Positions 1 to 7,603 of a DNA stretch of 64,000 bases are shown here, one piece after another. Position 1 is the first letter of the stretch. The number at the start of each line of letters is the position of its first letter. Origin of the DNA: Blastococcus saxobsidens DD2 (GTDB taxonomy: Bacteria > Actinomycetota > Actinomycetes > Mycobacteriales > Geodermatophilaceae); assembly GCF_000284015.1 (NCBI RefSeq), contig NC_016943.1, positions 2,459,541 to 2,523,540 of the forward strand. The letters run 5' to 3'. The notes under the pieces are model-generated. The model was given only the letters and a program-made list of their open reading frames with translations, was not told the origin of the DNA and made no database searches. Position numbers and translations under genes: made by a program.

Positions 1-661
1 CGTCCCGGTGGAAGTGCATGGTCGCCTTCGGGCGCCCGGTCGTCCCGGAGGTGAAGGCCAGCAGCGCCACGTCGTCGGCGGCGGTGTCGACATCGGCGAA
101 CTCCGCCGGCTTGTCCGCGGCCCGGACGCACAGGTCCTCGGGTCCCGTCGCACCGAAGGCCGTCGTCGTCAGGCCGGGGATCGCCGCGCGCTCGAGATCC
201 TCGGTCAGCCTGTGGTCGCACAGGGCGACGGCGGGCCGGCACATCTCGCCCATCGTCGCCAGCTCGCCGGCCCGCAGCAGCGGCATCGTGGTGACCGCGA
301 CACCGCCGGCCTTGAGCACCCCGAGCCAGCAGGCGACCAGCCAGGGCTCGTTGTAGCCGCGCAGCAGCACGCGATTGCCGGGAACCAGCCCGAGGTCGTC
401 GACGAGGACGGCGGCGATCCGGTTGGCGTGCGCGCGCAGGTCGCCGTAGCTCCACACGGTCCCGTCCGGCGAGCGCAGGCACGGGCGGTCGGGACCCAGG
501 CGGTCGATCGTCGCGTCCAGCAGGGCGGTGGCGCAGTTGAGCCGCTCGCCGTAGTCGAGCGGTCCCAGGTCGAGCGCCGGCCACTGGTCGGCCGGGGGCA
601 GGTTGTCCCGGCTGAACGTGTCCCGGTGGGCGGAGTGGCTCAGCGGGGTCATCTGCGTCAT
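1..661 (-). CDS. 2-aminobenzoate-CoA ligase-like acyl-CoA synthetase (C-terminal part outside the window)
   Basis: ANL-superfamily adenylating enzyme that would activate an aromatic acid to its CoA thioester. About 220 N-terminal residues are visible. The start ATG at 661-659 follows GAGAGG with a 7-base spacer; a second in-frame ATG lies three codons downstream. The N-terminus carries an HRDTFSRDNLPPADQWP segment, the type I associate with 2-aminobenzoate/benzoate-CoA ligases. Near the window edge is the ATP-binding P-loop TSGTTGRPKATMHFHRD. The rest, including the C-terminal catalytic lid, runs off the left edge. Next to a PaaX regulator, RidA and a BadI-like hydrolase, an aryl-CoA role is likely. 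The exact substrate (anthranilate, benzoate or another) is inference. Confidence 0.85.
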   Translation of the reverse strand, partial: MTQMTPLSHSAHRDTFSRDNLPPADQWPALDLGPLDYGERLNCATALLDATIDRLGPDRPCLRSPDGTVWSYGDLRAHANRIAAVLVDDLGLVPGNRVLLRGYNEPWLVACWLGVLKAGGVAVTTMPLLRAGELATMGEMCRPAVALCDHRLTEDLERAAIPGLTTTAFGATGPEDLCVRAADKPAEFADVDTAADDVALLAFTSGTTGRPKATMHFHRD

Positions 662-780
662 CGAGGTGCCTCTCGGGGAGGGTTCGGAATACGGCGAGCC
701 CGGCAGATGCACGGTATTGCGTCTACCTAACGAGAGTCAACAACGCGCGATGAACGGCGGGGATCACGGCCGGCCGTCGC

Positions 781-786
781 TATCGT
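781..786 (+). promoter_or_regulatory. -10 box of a leaderless promoter for the PaaX-family gene
   Basis: TATCGT lies six bases before the GTG at 793. There is no ribosome-binding site in between, so the transcript probably begins at the start codon. The same arrangement recurs throughout the window. Confidence 0.55.
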
Positions 787-792
787 GAGCCG

Positions 793-1635
793 GTGACCGT
801 CGTCGAGGAGGTGGCCGGCCAGGCCGGCGCCCTCCAGCCCCGGCAGCTGATCGTCACGCTCTACGGCCTGTACGCCCGCGAGCACGGCAGCTGGCTGTCC
901 GTCGCCGCCGTCGTCCGGCTGATGGCCGACCTCGGTGTCGAGGAGTCGGCCGTGCGGTCGTCGATCTCCCGGCTCAAGCGGCGTGGGTTGCTGGACTCCC
1001 GGCGGGTGGACGGGGTCGCCGGCTACGCGCTCACCGAGGTGGCCGAGGAGATCCTGGCCGACGGCGATGCGCGGATCTTCGGCCGGCGCCGCGCGGACGA
1101 GGCCGACGGCTGGCTGCTGGTCGTGTTCTCCGTCCCCGAGTCCGAGCGGGACCGCCGGCACCAGCTCCGCTCCCAGCTGACCCGGCTCGGGTTCGGGACC
1201 GTCGCCCCGGGCGTCTGGGTGGCGCCCGACCACCTGGCCGACGAGGCCGCCGAGGTGCTCGGTCGCCGGGGTCTCGCCGGGTACGTCGAGTTCTTCCGCG
1301 GTGCCCACCTGGCTCTCGGCGAGGTGCCCGACACCGTGGCCCGCTGGTGGGACCTGGACCACCTGCACGCCCGCTACGCGGAGTTCCTCGACCGCCAGGA
1401 ACCGGTGCGCGAACGGCGGGCGGCCGACGACGGAGCAGCGCCCGAGCAGGCGTTCGCCGACTACGTGCGGCTGCTGACCGACTGGCGGGGGTTGCCCTAC
1501 GCCGACCCGGGTCTGCCGCTGCACCTGCTGCCCGCCGACTGGAACGGAGCCCGGGCCGCGGATCTGTTCGCCGACCTGAGCGGCCGCCTGACCGGCCCGG
1601 CGCACGACCACGCCCGCCGGCTGATCGGCGCCTGA
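793..1635 (+). CDS. PaaX-family transcriptional regulator
   Basis: 280-residue regulator of the PaaX family, whose best known member represses phenylacetate genes and responds to an aryl-CoA. An N-terminal winged helix (about residues 15-85, including VRSSISRLKRRGLL as recognition helix) is followed by the central PaaX domain (about 95-185, with the VFSVPESER strand typical of the family) and an all-helical C-terminus. It is transcribed divergently from the CoA ligase gene, with 131 bp between starts, so it probably controls that promoter and may sense the ligase product. The start is set by the leaderless arrangement at 781. Its length is normal for the family. Confidence 0.85.
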   Translation: MTVVEEVAGQAGALQPRQLIVTLYGLYAREHGSWLSVAAVVRLMADLGVEESAVRSSISRLKRRGLLDSRRVDGVAGYALTEVAEEILADGDARIFGRRRADEADGWLLVVFSVPESERDRRHQLRSQLTRLGFGTVAPGVWVAPDHLADEAAEVLGRRGLAGYVEFFRGAHLALGEVPDTVARWWDLDHLHARYAEFLDRQEPVRERRAADDGAAPEQAFADYVRLLTDWRGLPYADPGLPLHLLPADWNGARAADLFADLSGRLTGPAHDHARRLIGA

Positions 1636-1654
1636 CCGGCGGCGGACGGATGTC

Positions 1655-2212
1655 TCAGGCGGGAAGGGCGGCGATGCCCTGTACCTCGACGAGGGCCTCG
1701 GCGTCCCACAGGCGGGCGATGCCGATGCCGGCCATCGCCGGGTAGTCGGTGCCCATGAGCCGTCGCCAGACGGCGCCGATTTCCCGGGCGTGGGCGCGGT
1801 AGTCCTCGATGTCGACGGCGTAGATCGTCAGCGTCGCGAGGTGCTCGGGTTCGCCGCCGGCCGCGCGCAGGGCGGTCAGCAGGTTGCCGAGCGCCTGCTC
1901 GAACTGCGCCACGACGCCGTCGCCGACGATCCGGCCCCCGGCGTCGAGGGCGGTCTGCCCGGCCAGGAACACGATCCGGTTGCCGTGGGCGAGCACCGCG
2001 TGCGAGAAGCCGGCCGGCCGGGCCAGCTCGGGCGGGTTGATCCGTTCGAGACCGCTCCCCGCCTCTGATTCGCTCCCGCGGGCCGCTCCGCTCCTCGCTC
2101 CGATGCCCAGGCCGCCTCCGCGGTCGGTCCGCTCCTCGCTCGTTCCTCGCTGCGATGCTCCCTCCCTGTCGGCGGCCGCCTCGCTGCGATGCTCACGCCC
2201 CTGTCCGCTCAT
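1655..2212 (-). CDS. RidA/YjgF-family imine/enamine deaminase with a repeat-derived N-terminal extension
   Basis: 185-residue protein whose residues 55-185 form a standard RidA domain (start LERINPPELARPAGFSHAV; strands around FLAGQTALDA). RidA proteins hydrolyse reactive enamines and imines to ketones plus ammonia. The start ATG at 2212 overlaps the stop of the upstream SDR gene (ATGA), so the two are translationally coupled. Residues 1-54 are low-complexity, rich in E, R, S, G and A, and are encoded by the CGCTCCTCGCT/GCGATGCTC repeats at 2083-2200. No start codon lies closer to the domain, so the extension is probably translated. In an anthranilate-CoA pathway this enzyme would suit removal of the ring amino group; that is inference. 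Confidence 0.8.
   Translation of the reverse strand: MSGQGREHRSEAAADREGASQRGTSEERTDRGGGLGIGARSGAARGSESEAGSGLERINPPELARPAGFSHAVLAHGNRIVFLAGQTALDAGGRIVGDGVVAQFEQALGNLLTALRAAGGEPEHLATLTIYAVDIEDYRAHAREIGAVWRRLMGTDYPAMAGIGIARLWDAEALVEVQGIAALPA
2083..2200. repeat. Short interspersed/tandem repeats inside the RidA reading frame
   Basis: Degenerate units occur in both direct and spaced arrangement. CCGCTCCTCGCTC appears twice. The 16-base unit CCTCGCTGCGATGCTC appears at 2145-2160 and again at 2179-2194. The tract coincides exactly with the poorly conserved N-terminal extension of the RidA gene, so it looks like an intergenic repeat that became in-frame coding sequence. Confidence 0.7.
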
Positions 2213-3006
2213 GACTGCACCGTTCCTCCGTCGACATTGAGCCCCTGGCCGGTGATCGCACTGCTGTGCACGCACATCAGCACCACGTCGGCGACCTCCT
2301 CCGGGTCGATCAGCCGCCCGATCGGCTGGCGGCGGGCCAGCGTGTCCCGCGCCTCGGCCTCGGTCCGGCCGGTGGTGGCGCTGATCGTCGCCACCGTGTC
2401 GGCGGTCATCGGGGTGTCCACGAAGCCGGGGCACACCGCGTTGACCGTGACCCCCTTCGTGGCGACCTCGGCGGCCGCCGACCGGACCAGTCCGAGCAGC
2501 CCGTGCTTGCTCGCGGTGTAGGCGCTGACGTACGGGTCCCCGGCCTTGGCCGCGATCGACGCCACGGCGACCACCCGCCCCCAGCGCTGCTCGACCATGC
2601 CGGGCAGCGCCCGGCGCAGCAGCCGGAACGGCGCCGTGAGGTTGAGCTCGAGCATGCGGGCCCAGTCCTCATCGGTCGTCCGGGCCAGCGGCGCCGAGGT
2701 GCCGGCCCCGGCGTTGAGCACCAGCACCTCGACCGGGCCGCCCCACTCCGCCTCGACGCGGGAGATCACCGTGTCGGCGGCGGTGGGGTCGGTCAGGTCG
2801 GCCGGCACGACGAGCGAGGGGCCGGGCAGCCGGGCGGCCAGCGCGCTGAGCTCCTCGCCGCTGCGTGCGGTGAGGGCGACGGAGTGGCCTTCGGCGGACA
2901 GGCGTTGCGCCACGGCGGCACCGATGCCGCGCCCTGCCCCGGTGACGAGGCAGCGACGGGCGGGCACCGCCGGAGCTTGCCACTTCCCGGTGACGCCCGT
3001 CAACAT
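2209..3006 (-). CDS. SDR-family NAD(P)-dependent 3-hydroxyacyl-CoA dehydrogenase-type oxidoreductase
   Basis: 265-residue classical short-chain dehydrogenase. It has the cofactor motif TGAGRGIG at 22-29, NAG at 98-100, Asn122, and the catalytic Ser150/Tyr163/Lys167 (YTASK). The C-terminal part has the PG and NVDGG segments of FabG-like enzymes. The start is taken at the ATG at 3006, since a longer form would run into the divergent gene at 3096. It shares an ATGA junction with RidA, so the two are one operon. In context it could oxidise or reduce a ring hydroxyl/keto group of an alicyclic CoA thioester. The substrate is not readable from sequence. Confidence 0.85.
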   Translation of the reverse strand: MLTGVTGKWQAPAVPARRCLVTGAGRGIGAAVAQRLSAEGHSVALTARSGEELSALAARLPGPSLVVPADLTDPTAADTVISRVEAEWGGPVEVLVLNAGAGTSAPLARTTDEDWARMLELNLTAPFRLLRRALPGMVEQRWGRVVAVASIAAKAGDPYVSAYTASKHGLLGLVRSAAAEVATKGVTVNAVCPGFVDTPMTADTVATISATTGRTEAEARDTLARRQPIGRLIDPEEVADVVLMCVHSSAITGQGLNVDGGTVQS

Positions 3007-3095
3007 GGCGACATACCCCGGATCGGGCAGCGGCTCGGCGCCATCGCAGGTCGGCCGCGAGCGGCCCGGGGACGTCGACGAGAGAGGACGCACGG

Positions 3096-3893
3096 ATGAA
3101 GATCGAAGAGTTCACCGACATCCGGTACGAGGTGGAGGAGGACAACCACGCGGTCATCACGATCGACCGGCCCGAGCGGATGAACTCGTTCCGTGGCCGC
3201 ACGGTCGACGAGCTGATCTCGGCGTTCAAGTACGCCTGGGCGGACCGTCGCGTCGCCGCCGTCATCTTCACTGCCGCCGGGGAACGGGCCTTCTGCACCG
3301 GCGGTGACGTCAAGGAGCGCGCGGAGACCGGCGGCTACGGCGAGACGGAGTGGGGCACCTTCGAGATCGAGCGGCTGCACCGCATCATCCGGGACATCCC
3401 GAAGCCGGTGATCGCTGCCGTCAACGGCATCGCGATCGGCGGCGGGCACGTGCTGCACGTGCTCTGCGACCTCACCGTCGCCGCCGAGAACGCCACCTTC
3501 GCGCAGGCGGGGCCTCGGGTCGGCTCCTTCGACGCCGGTTTCGGGTCGGCCTACCTGGCCCGGGTCGTGGGGGAGAAGCGCGCTCGGCAGATCTGGTTCC
3601 TCCTCGACCGCTACGACGCGGTGACGGCCGAGCGCTGGGGGCTGGTGAACGAGGTCGTGCCCCAGGAGCAGCTGGTGGAGAAGGCGCGGGAGTGGGCCCG
3701 GAAGATCGGTTCCTACTCACCGACCGCGATCAAGTTCCTCAAGCACTCGTTCAACGCCGACAGCGACCACATGAGCGGCATCTCGCACCTGGCCTTCGAC
3801 GGGTTGGCGCACTACGCCACCAGCGAGGAAGGCATGGAGGGGGCGCGGGCCTTCGCCGAGAAGCGGCCGCCGGACTTCTCGAAGTACCGCTGA
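3096..3893 (+). CDS. Crotonase-family ring hydrolase, BadI-like (2-ketocyclohexanecarboxyl-CoA hydrolase)
   Basis: 265-residue enoyl-CoA hydratase/isomerase-superfamily protein. The pattern RPERMNSFRGRTVDEL, the oxyanion segment AFCTGGD, AIGGGHVLHVLCDLT, the GSFDAGFG loop, AYLARVVGEKRARQIW and the ending KRPPDFSKYR resemble BadI and the related MenB more than ordinary enoyl-CoA hydratases. BadI hydrolytically opens a 2-oxocyclohexane-carboxyl-CoA ring to a pimeloyl-CoA-type product. ATG at 3096 follows an AGAGAGGA site. It is divergent from the SDR/RidA pair. After deamination by RidA the intermediate would have a beta-keto-acyl-CoA ring, the class of substrate BadI opens. MenB-type activity is the main alternative. 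Confidence 0.75.
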   Translation: MKIEEFTDIRYEVEEDNHAVITIDRPERMNSFRGRTVDELISAFKYAWADRRVAAVIFTAAGERAFCTGGDVKERAETGGYGETEWGTFEIERLHRIIRDIPKPVIAAVNGIAIGGGHVLHVLCDLTVAAENATFAQAGPRVGSFDAGFGSAYLARVVGEKRARQIWFLLDRYDAVTAERWGLVNEVVPQEQLVEKAREWARKIGSYSPTAIKFLKHSFNADSDHMSGISHLAFDGLAHYATSEEGMEGARAFAEKRPPDFSKYR

Positions 3894-3923
3894 CCCGGCG
3901 GCCGGCCGTTGCGGCGCCGTCCC

Positions 3924-3929
3924 TAGGGT
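3924..3929 (+). promoter_or_regulatory. -10 box of a leaderless promoter for the gamma-CA-like gene
   Basis: TAGGGT is followed by exactly seven bases and ATG 3937. This favours ATG 3937 over the in-frame GTG at 3928, which overlaps the -10 box. Confidence 0.6.
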
Positions 3930-3936
3930 GCCGCAC

Positions 3937-4473
3937 ATGCCCCTGTTCGCCTTCGAAGGCCGGTCGCCGCAGGTCCATCCCGAGGCGTGGGTCGCGCCGA
4001 CGGCCACGCTGATCGGCGACGTCGTCGTCGAGGCCGGCGCCTCGGTCTGGTACGGGGTGGTGCTGCGGGCCGACTTCGGCCGCATCCTCATCCGTGCCGG
4101 CGCGAACGTCCAGGACAACTCGGTGCTCCACGGTGGCGCCGATCCGGAGACGGAGGTCGGTCCCGGCGCGACGGTCGGTCACCTGTGCGTCGTGCACGGC
4201 GCGGTCATCGGCGCAGAGGCTCTGATCGGGAACGGCGCCACCGTGCAGGACGGTGCGCGGGTCGGGGCCCGTGCCCTGGTCGGTGCGCACAGCCTGGTGC
4301 CGCCGGGAGCGGTGATCCCGGACGAGGTCCTGGCTCTCGGCGCGCCGGCCCGGGTGCGCGGCCCGCTGTCGCAGGCGGCGGCCGGGTGGGTGGACGGAAA
4401 CCCGTCGGCCTACCGGCAGCTGGCGGGGCGGCATGCCGCCGGGATCGTGGAGGTCAGCCGGCAGGACGGGTGA
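3937..4473 (+). CDS. Gamma-carbonic-anhydrase-fold protein (PaaY-like)
   Basis: 178-residue left-handed beta-helix protein made of hexapeptide repeats from about residue 8 to 145. The three metal-ligand histidines of the gamma-CA family are present in the segments SVLHGG and VGHLCVVHG. The family includes carbonic anhydrases and PaaY, a thioesterase of phenylacetyl-CoA degradation. Lying in an aryl-CoA cluster next to a PaaX regulator, a PaaY-like salvage thioesterase role is plausible but not provable from sequence. The last 20 bases overlap convergently with the MaoC gene on the other strand. Confidence 0.8.
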   Translation: MPLFAFEGRSPQVHPEAWVAPTATLIGDVVVEAGASVWYGVVLRADFGRILIRAGANVQDNSVLHGGADPETEVGPGATVGHLCVVHGAVIGAEALIGNGATVQDGARVGARALVGAHSLVPPGAVIPDEVLALGAPARVRGPLSQAAAGWVDGNPSAYRQLAGRHAAGIVEVSRQDG

Positions 4474-4906
4474 GGATCAGGTTCATCGCGGTGAGGCTGA
4501 GGACGACGTCGCCGTCGCCGTTGGCCAGCTCGACGCGGGTCCGCACGAGCCCGCGATCGGGCTTGCTGCGGGACAGCCGGGCCTCGTCGACGGTGGTGCG
4601 CAGGAGCAGCTCGTCGCCCGGGCGGACCGGTCGGACCCAGCGGAGTTCGTCGATCCCGGGCGAGCCCAGGCTGGAGGCGGGGGAGAGGTACTCCTGGGCC
4701 AGCAGCCGCATCATGAGCGCGCAGGTGTGCCAGCCGCTGGCGATCAGACCGCCATAGGGGCCGGTCGCCGCGGCATCGGGGTCGATGTGGAAGGGCTGCG
4801 GGTCGAACCGGCGTCCGAAGTCGAGCACCTCGTCCTCGTCGACCCGAATCGAACCGTGCTCGGTCGTCGTGCCGACGACGTAGTCCTCGAACCAGCGCTC
4901 GCTCAT
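4454..4906 (-). CDS. MaoC-like hot-dog (R)-specific enoyl-CoA hydratase
   Basis: 150-residue single hot-dog domain. It has the hydratase motif FDPQPFHIDPDAA around residues 32-44 (catalytic Asp and His) followed by GLIASGWHT. These domains hydrate enoyl-CoA thioesters or act as related dehydratases. The start ATG at 4906 is fixed by a TACATT -10 box six bases upstream, implying a leaderless mRNA. It is convergent with the gamma-CA-like gene. Membership in the local acyl-CoA pathway is inferred from position. Confidence 0.82.
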   Translation of the reverse strand: MSERWFEDYVVGTTTEHGSIRVDEDEVLDFGRRFDPQPFHIDPDAAATGPYGGLIASGWHTCALMMRLLAQEYLSPASSLGSPGIDELRWVRPVRPGDELLLRTTVDEARLSRSKPDRGLVRTRVELANGDGDVVLSLTAMNLILTRPAG

Positions 4907-4912
4907 CGGGCG

Positions 4913-4918
4913 AATGTA
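4913..4918 (-). promoter_or_regulatory. -10 box of a leaderless promoter for the MaoC-like gene
   Basis: Read on the minus strand: TACATT, six bases, then the ATG at 4906. There is no Shine-Dalgarno sequence. Confidence 0.5.
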
Positions 4919-5058
4919 GGACCCGACCAGCCGCCGCCCTCGACCCGGTCGAGAACCACCCGATGTGCTACACAGCATGAGCGTCGAGCGCCGCCCGGCG
5001 TAGTACAGCGATGGATGGCGGCCGAGCCGTCGCGCACGGCGAGAGGACGGTCGGAGAC

Positions 5059-5919
5059 ATGCTCGATGGACACCTGCTGGTCGATGCGCACGTCCACGTT
5101 CCGCACCTGGCATCGCTGGCGCCGGCGTGGGTGGACTGGGCCCGGCAGTTCGGCGCGCCCGGCATCCTCGACCGGATCTGGCGACCGGACGGCACGCCGG
5201 ACCCGGCGGAGCTCGACGGGCTCATGGCCGGCGAGGGAGTCGACGTCGCCCTGCTGTTCTGCGAGTACAGCCCCAAGGCGACCGGCTACCAGCACTTCGA
5301 CGACCTGCTCCCGCTGGTCGAGCACAACCCCCGGCGGTTCCGGCCGGTCGCCAACGTCAACCCGCACCTGCACTTCCCGATCGCCCGTGAGCTGGTGCGG
5401 CAGCTGGACCACGGCGCGGCGGCCCTGAAGATCCACCCGGTGCACGGCGGGTTCCGGGCCGACGACGCCGCGCTCTACCCGGCCTACAGCGTGCTGGTCG
5501 AGCGGGGCGTCCCGCTGGTCGTCCACTGCGGCACGAGCAGCTTCCCCGGGTCGACCAATGCCTACGCCGACCCGACGCTGCTCGACGCCGTCCTGCGCGA
5601 CTTCCCCGAGCTGGACGTCGTCCTGGCGCATGGCGGCCGCGGCTGGTGGTACGACGCGGCAGCGTTCCTCGCCGTCTCGCGGCCCAACGTCTGGATCGAG
5701 CTGTCGGGCCTGCCGCCGAAGCGGCTCCCGGACTACTACAGCCGGTTCGACCTCGGCCGCCTGTCCCGCAAGTGGATCTACGGCACCGACTGGCCCGGCG
5801 TCCCCGGGCAGGCCGCGAATGCGCGGGCGGTCGCCTCCCTCGGGTTGCCCGAGGACGTCGTCCCCCTGGTCCTCGGTGGCAACGCCCTGCAGGTCTACTC
5901 CGGGCTCGACCCGGCCTGA
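5059..5919 (+). CDS. Amidohydrolase family 2 (TIM-barrel metal-dependent hydrolase/decarboxylase)
   Basis: 286-residue protein of the ACMS-decarboxylase-like amidohydrolase group. It shows HVH in DAHVHVPHL (metal site, about residue 10), ALKIHPVHGGF, the metal/catalytic histidines in PLVVHCGTSSF and VLAHGGRGWW, and the conserved Asp in YGTDWPG. Such enzymes hydrolyse C-C or C-N bonds or decarboxylate. The ATG at 5059 was chosen because a GGAGA lies just upstream and AGAGGA a little further; an in-frame ATG at 5011 would add 16 non-conserved residues. It would fit a ring-derived intermediate, but the substrate is unknown. Confidence 0.75.
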   Translation: MLDGHLLVDAHVHVPHLASLAPAWVDWARQFGAPGILDRIWRPDGTPDPAELDGLMAGEGVDVALLFCEYSPKATGYQHFDDLLPLVEHNPRRFRPVANVNPHLHFPIARELVRQLDHGAAALKIHPVHGGFRADDAALYPAYSVLVERGVPLVVHCGTSSFPGSTNAYADPTLLDAVLRDFPELDVVLAHGGRGWWYDAAAFLAVSRPNVWIELSGLPPKRLPDYYSRFDLGRLSRKWIYGTDWPGVPGQAANARAVASLGLPEDVVPLVLGGNALQVYSGLDPA

Positions 5920-6821
5920 TCCACCCGCTTCCGCTGCGGGACGACGACCAGCGCGACCCCGAGCGCGGTGACGCCGATGCCGACGAGCGACAGCCCGGCG
6001 AGGGTCTCACCGAACAGCAGGTATGCCTCGATCGCCGTGGCCGGCGGAACGAGGTAGTAGAGGCTCGACACGCCGGCGGCGGTGCCTCGGCGCAGCAACA
6101 GGAGCAGCAGCAGGACGGCGCCGATCGACAGCACGAGCACCAGCCAGACGAACGCCGCGACGAACTCCCCGGTCCAGCGGATCGACGGGTCCTCGGTGAC
6201 GAGCGCGACCACCAGCAGCAGCGCGGCCGACGCGGCGTACTGGACCGTGGTGCCCCATACCAGCGGGATCCCGTCGCCGTGCCGCTTCTGCCAGACCGTG
6301 CCGAGGGTGCCCGAGACCAGGGCGACCACGCAGGCGATCAACCCGACCGTCGGCAGCGGCTCGGCCGAGCCGGTCGCGAGGACACCCGGCCCGACGACCA
6401 GTGCGACGCCGGTCAGCCCCAGGACCAGCCCGACCCACTGCCGCGAGGTCGGGCGCTCACCCAGCACGTGGGATGCGAGGACGGCGGTGAGCACCGGCTG
6501 CAGGCTCACGACGACCGCCGCGACGCCGGCCGGCACTCCGAGCGAGATCGCGTAGAAGACGCCGCCGAGGTAGCCGGCGTGCAGCAGGAGGCCGGCGACG
6601 GAGGCGCGCCCGTATTGGGCCCGATCCGGCATCCGGGCCGACCGGAGCGCTGCGGCGACGAGCGCGAGCAGCACCGCCGCGAGGCCCAGCCGCACGGCGA
6701 GGAAGGTGAACGGTGGGGCGTAGGGCAACCCGTACTTGGCGCCGACGAACCCGGTGCTCCAGAGGAGTACGAACAACGCCGGCCCGCCGAGCGTCTGGAC
6801 CCGCGATGTCGTTGCCGTCAC
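5895..6821 (-). CDS. EamA/DMT-superfamily transporter
   Basis: 308-residue inner-membrane protein with about ten hydrophobic segments arranged as two EamA repeats (roughly residues 10-140 and 150-295). The second repeat includes TALGVALVVVP at the end. DMT proteins export small metabolites or amino acids. GTG 6821 is preferred because it lies just before the first membrane segment; upstream codons give a hydrophilic stretch with many arginines. The C-terminus overlaps the amidohydrolase gene convergently by 25 bases. The substrate cannot be told. Confidence 0.8.
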   Translation of the reverse strand: MTATTSRVQTLGGPALFVLLWSTGFVGAKYGLPYAPPFTFLAVRLGLAAVLLALVAAALRSARMPDRAQYGRASVAGLLLHAGYLGGVFYAISLGVPAGVAAVVVSLQPVLTAVLASHVLGERPTSRQWVGLVLGLTGVALVVGPGVLATGSAEPLPTVGLIACVVALVSGTLGTVWQKRHGDGIPLVWGTTVQYAASAALLLVVALVTEDPSIRWTGEFVAAFVWLVLVLSIGAVLLLLLLLRRGTAAGVSSLYYLVPPATAIEAYLLFGETLAGLSLVGIGVTALGVALVVVPQRKRVDQAGSSPE

Positions 6822-6991
6822 GCGTGCCAGTCTGACGGTGCCGAACCGATCACCGCGGCGGCGTCCGTGACAAGGCACGGCGCGGCACCGGGTGCTTCAG
6901 CGCACTGCCGTGCAACTGCGACCCGTGATGCCGACCGCTGTCGGGCGGGGGAGGACCCGCCGGCTCGCGTCAGGTGATGCGGAGAGGGCAC

Positions 6992-7405
6992 TCAGGCGTC
7001 ACGGGCCGGTCGGACCATGCAGGTGAGGCGGGCGCTGGTCGTCAGCTGTCCCCGGTCGTCGAAGACCTCGATCGCGAAGGCGGCCAGGGGAAGTTCCGAA
7101 CCGAGGGGCGTGCAGACTGCCGTGACGTGCCCGGACGTGGCTGACAGGTGGTAGCTGGCATTCAGCTCGATGCCCACCACATGAGCTCCGGGCCCGGCTC
7201 CCAGCGCCGCTGCGTACGAACCCACGGCCTCGACGAGGCTGCACGTCGCTCCTCCGTGCAGCAGGCCGTACGGCTGCGTGTTGCCTTCGACGGGCATCCG
7301 GGCGACGACGCGACGGGGATCCCACTCGGTGATCTCGATGCCCAGCTTCTCGTCCAGGGCGCTGGAGATGTCCTCGGGGAACCAGGCCGGGGCTTCGGTG
7401 ATCAC
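6992..7405 (-). CDS. PaaI-like hot-dog thioesterase
   Basis: 137-residue hot-dog thioesterase with the PaaI signature YGLLHGGATCSLVEAVGS (about residues 46-63), where the conserved Asp/Glu acts in thioester hydrolysis. PaaI enzymes release CoA from stalled aryl-CoA intermediates. The start is a GTG with a TAGGGT -10 box six bases upstream (minus strand, 7417-7412), so the gene is probably leaderless. It fits the aryl-CoA genes to the left, though it is its own transcription unit. Confidence 0.85.
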   Translation of the reverse strand: MITEAPAWFPEDISSALDEKLGIEITEWDPRRVVARMPVEGNTQPYGLLHGGATCSLVEAVGSYAAALGAGPGAHVVGIELNASYHLSATSGHVTAVCTPLGSELPLAAFAIEVFDDRGQLTTSARLTCMVRPARDA

Positions 7406-7411
7406 GCGGCC

Positions 7412-7417
7412 ACCCTA
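7412..7417 (-). promoter_or_regulatory. -10 box of a leaderless promoter for the PaaI-like gene
   Basis: On the minus strand TAGGGT, then GGCCGC, then the GTG start codon at 7405. Confidence 0.55.
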
Positions 7418-7559
7418 GCGCCGTCCCGGGCGACGACGTGCCCATACGGGTCCGCAACGGCGGGGGCACCAGGTGCCCTGGCGACCGAAGGCCAGGCTGG
7501 ATCGGAATGGCCGTCCGCGGGTCTTCCGGCCGCCCCACGTCGGACGCGGAAATCACGAT

Positions 7560-7593
7560 GATCGGGGCCCGGGACGAGTCCCGGGCCCCGATC
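7560..7593 (-). terminator. Terminator hairpin of the ABC importer operon
   Basis: Perfect 16-bp inverted repeat GATCGGGGCCCGGGAC with its complement, separated by only two bases, ten bases past the stop codon of the substrate-binding protein gene. There is no T-tract, as is common for actinobacterial terminators. Confidence 0.75.
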
Positions 7594-7603
7594 AGTGGGG
7601 AGA

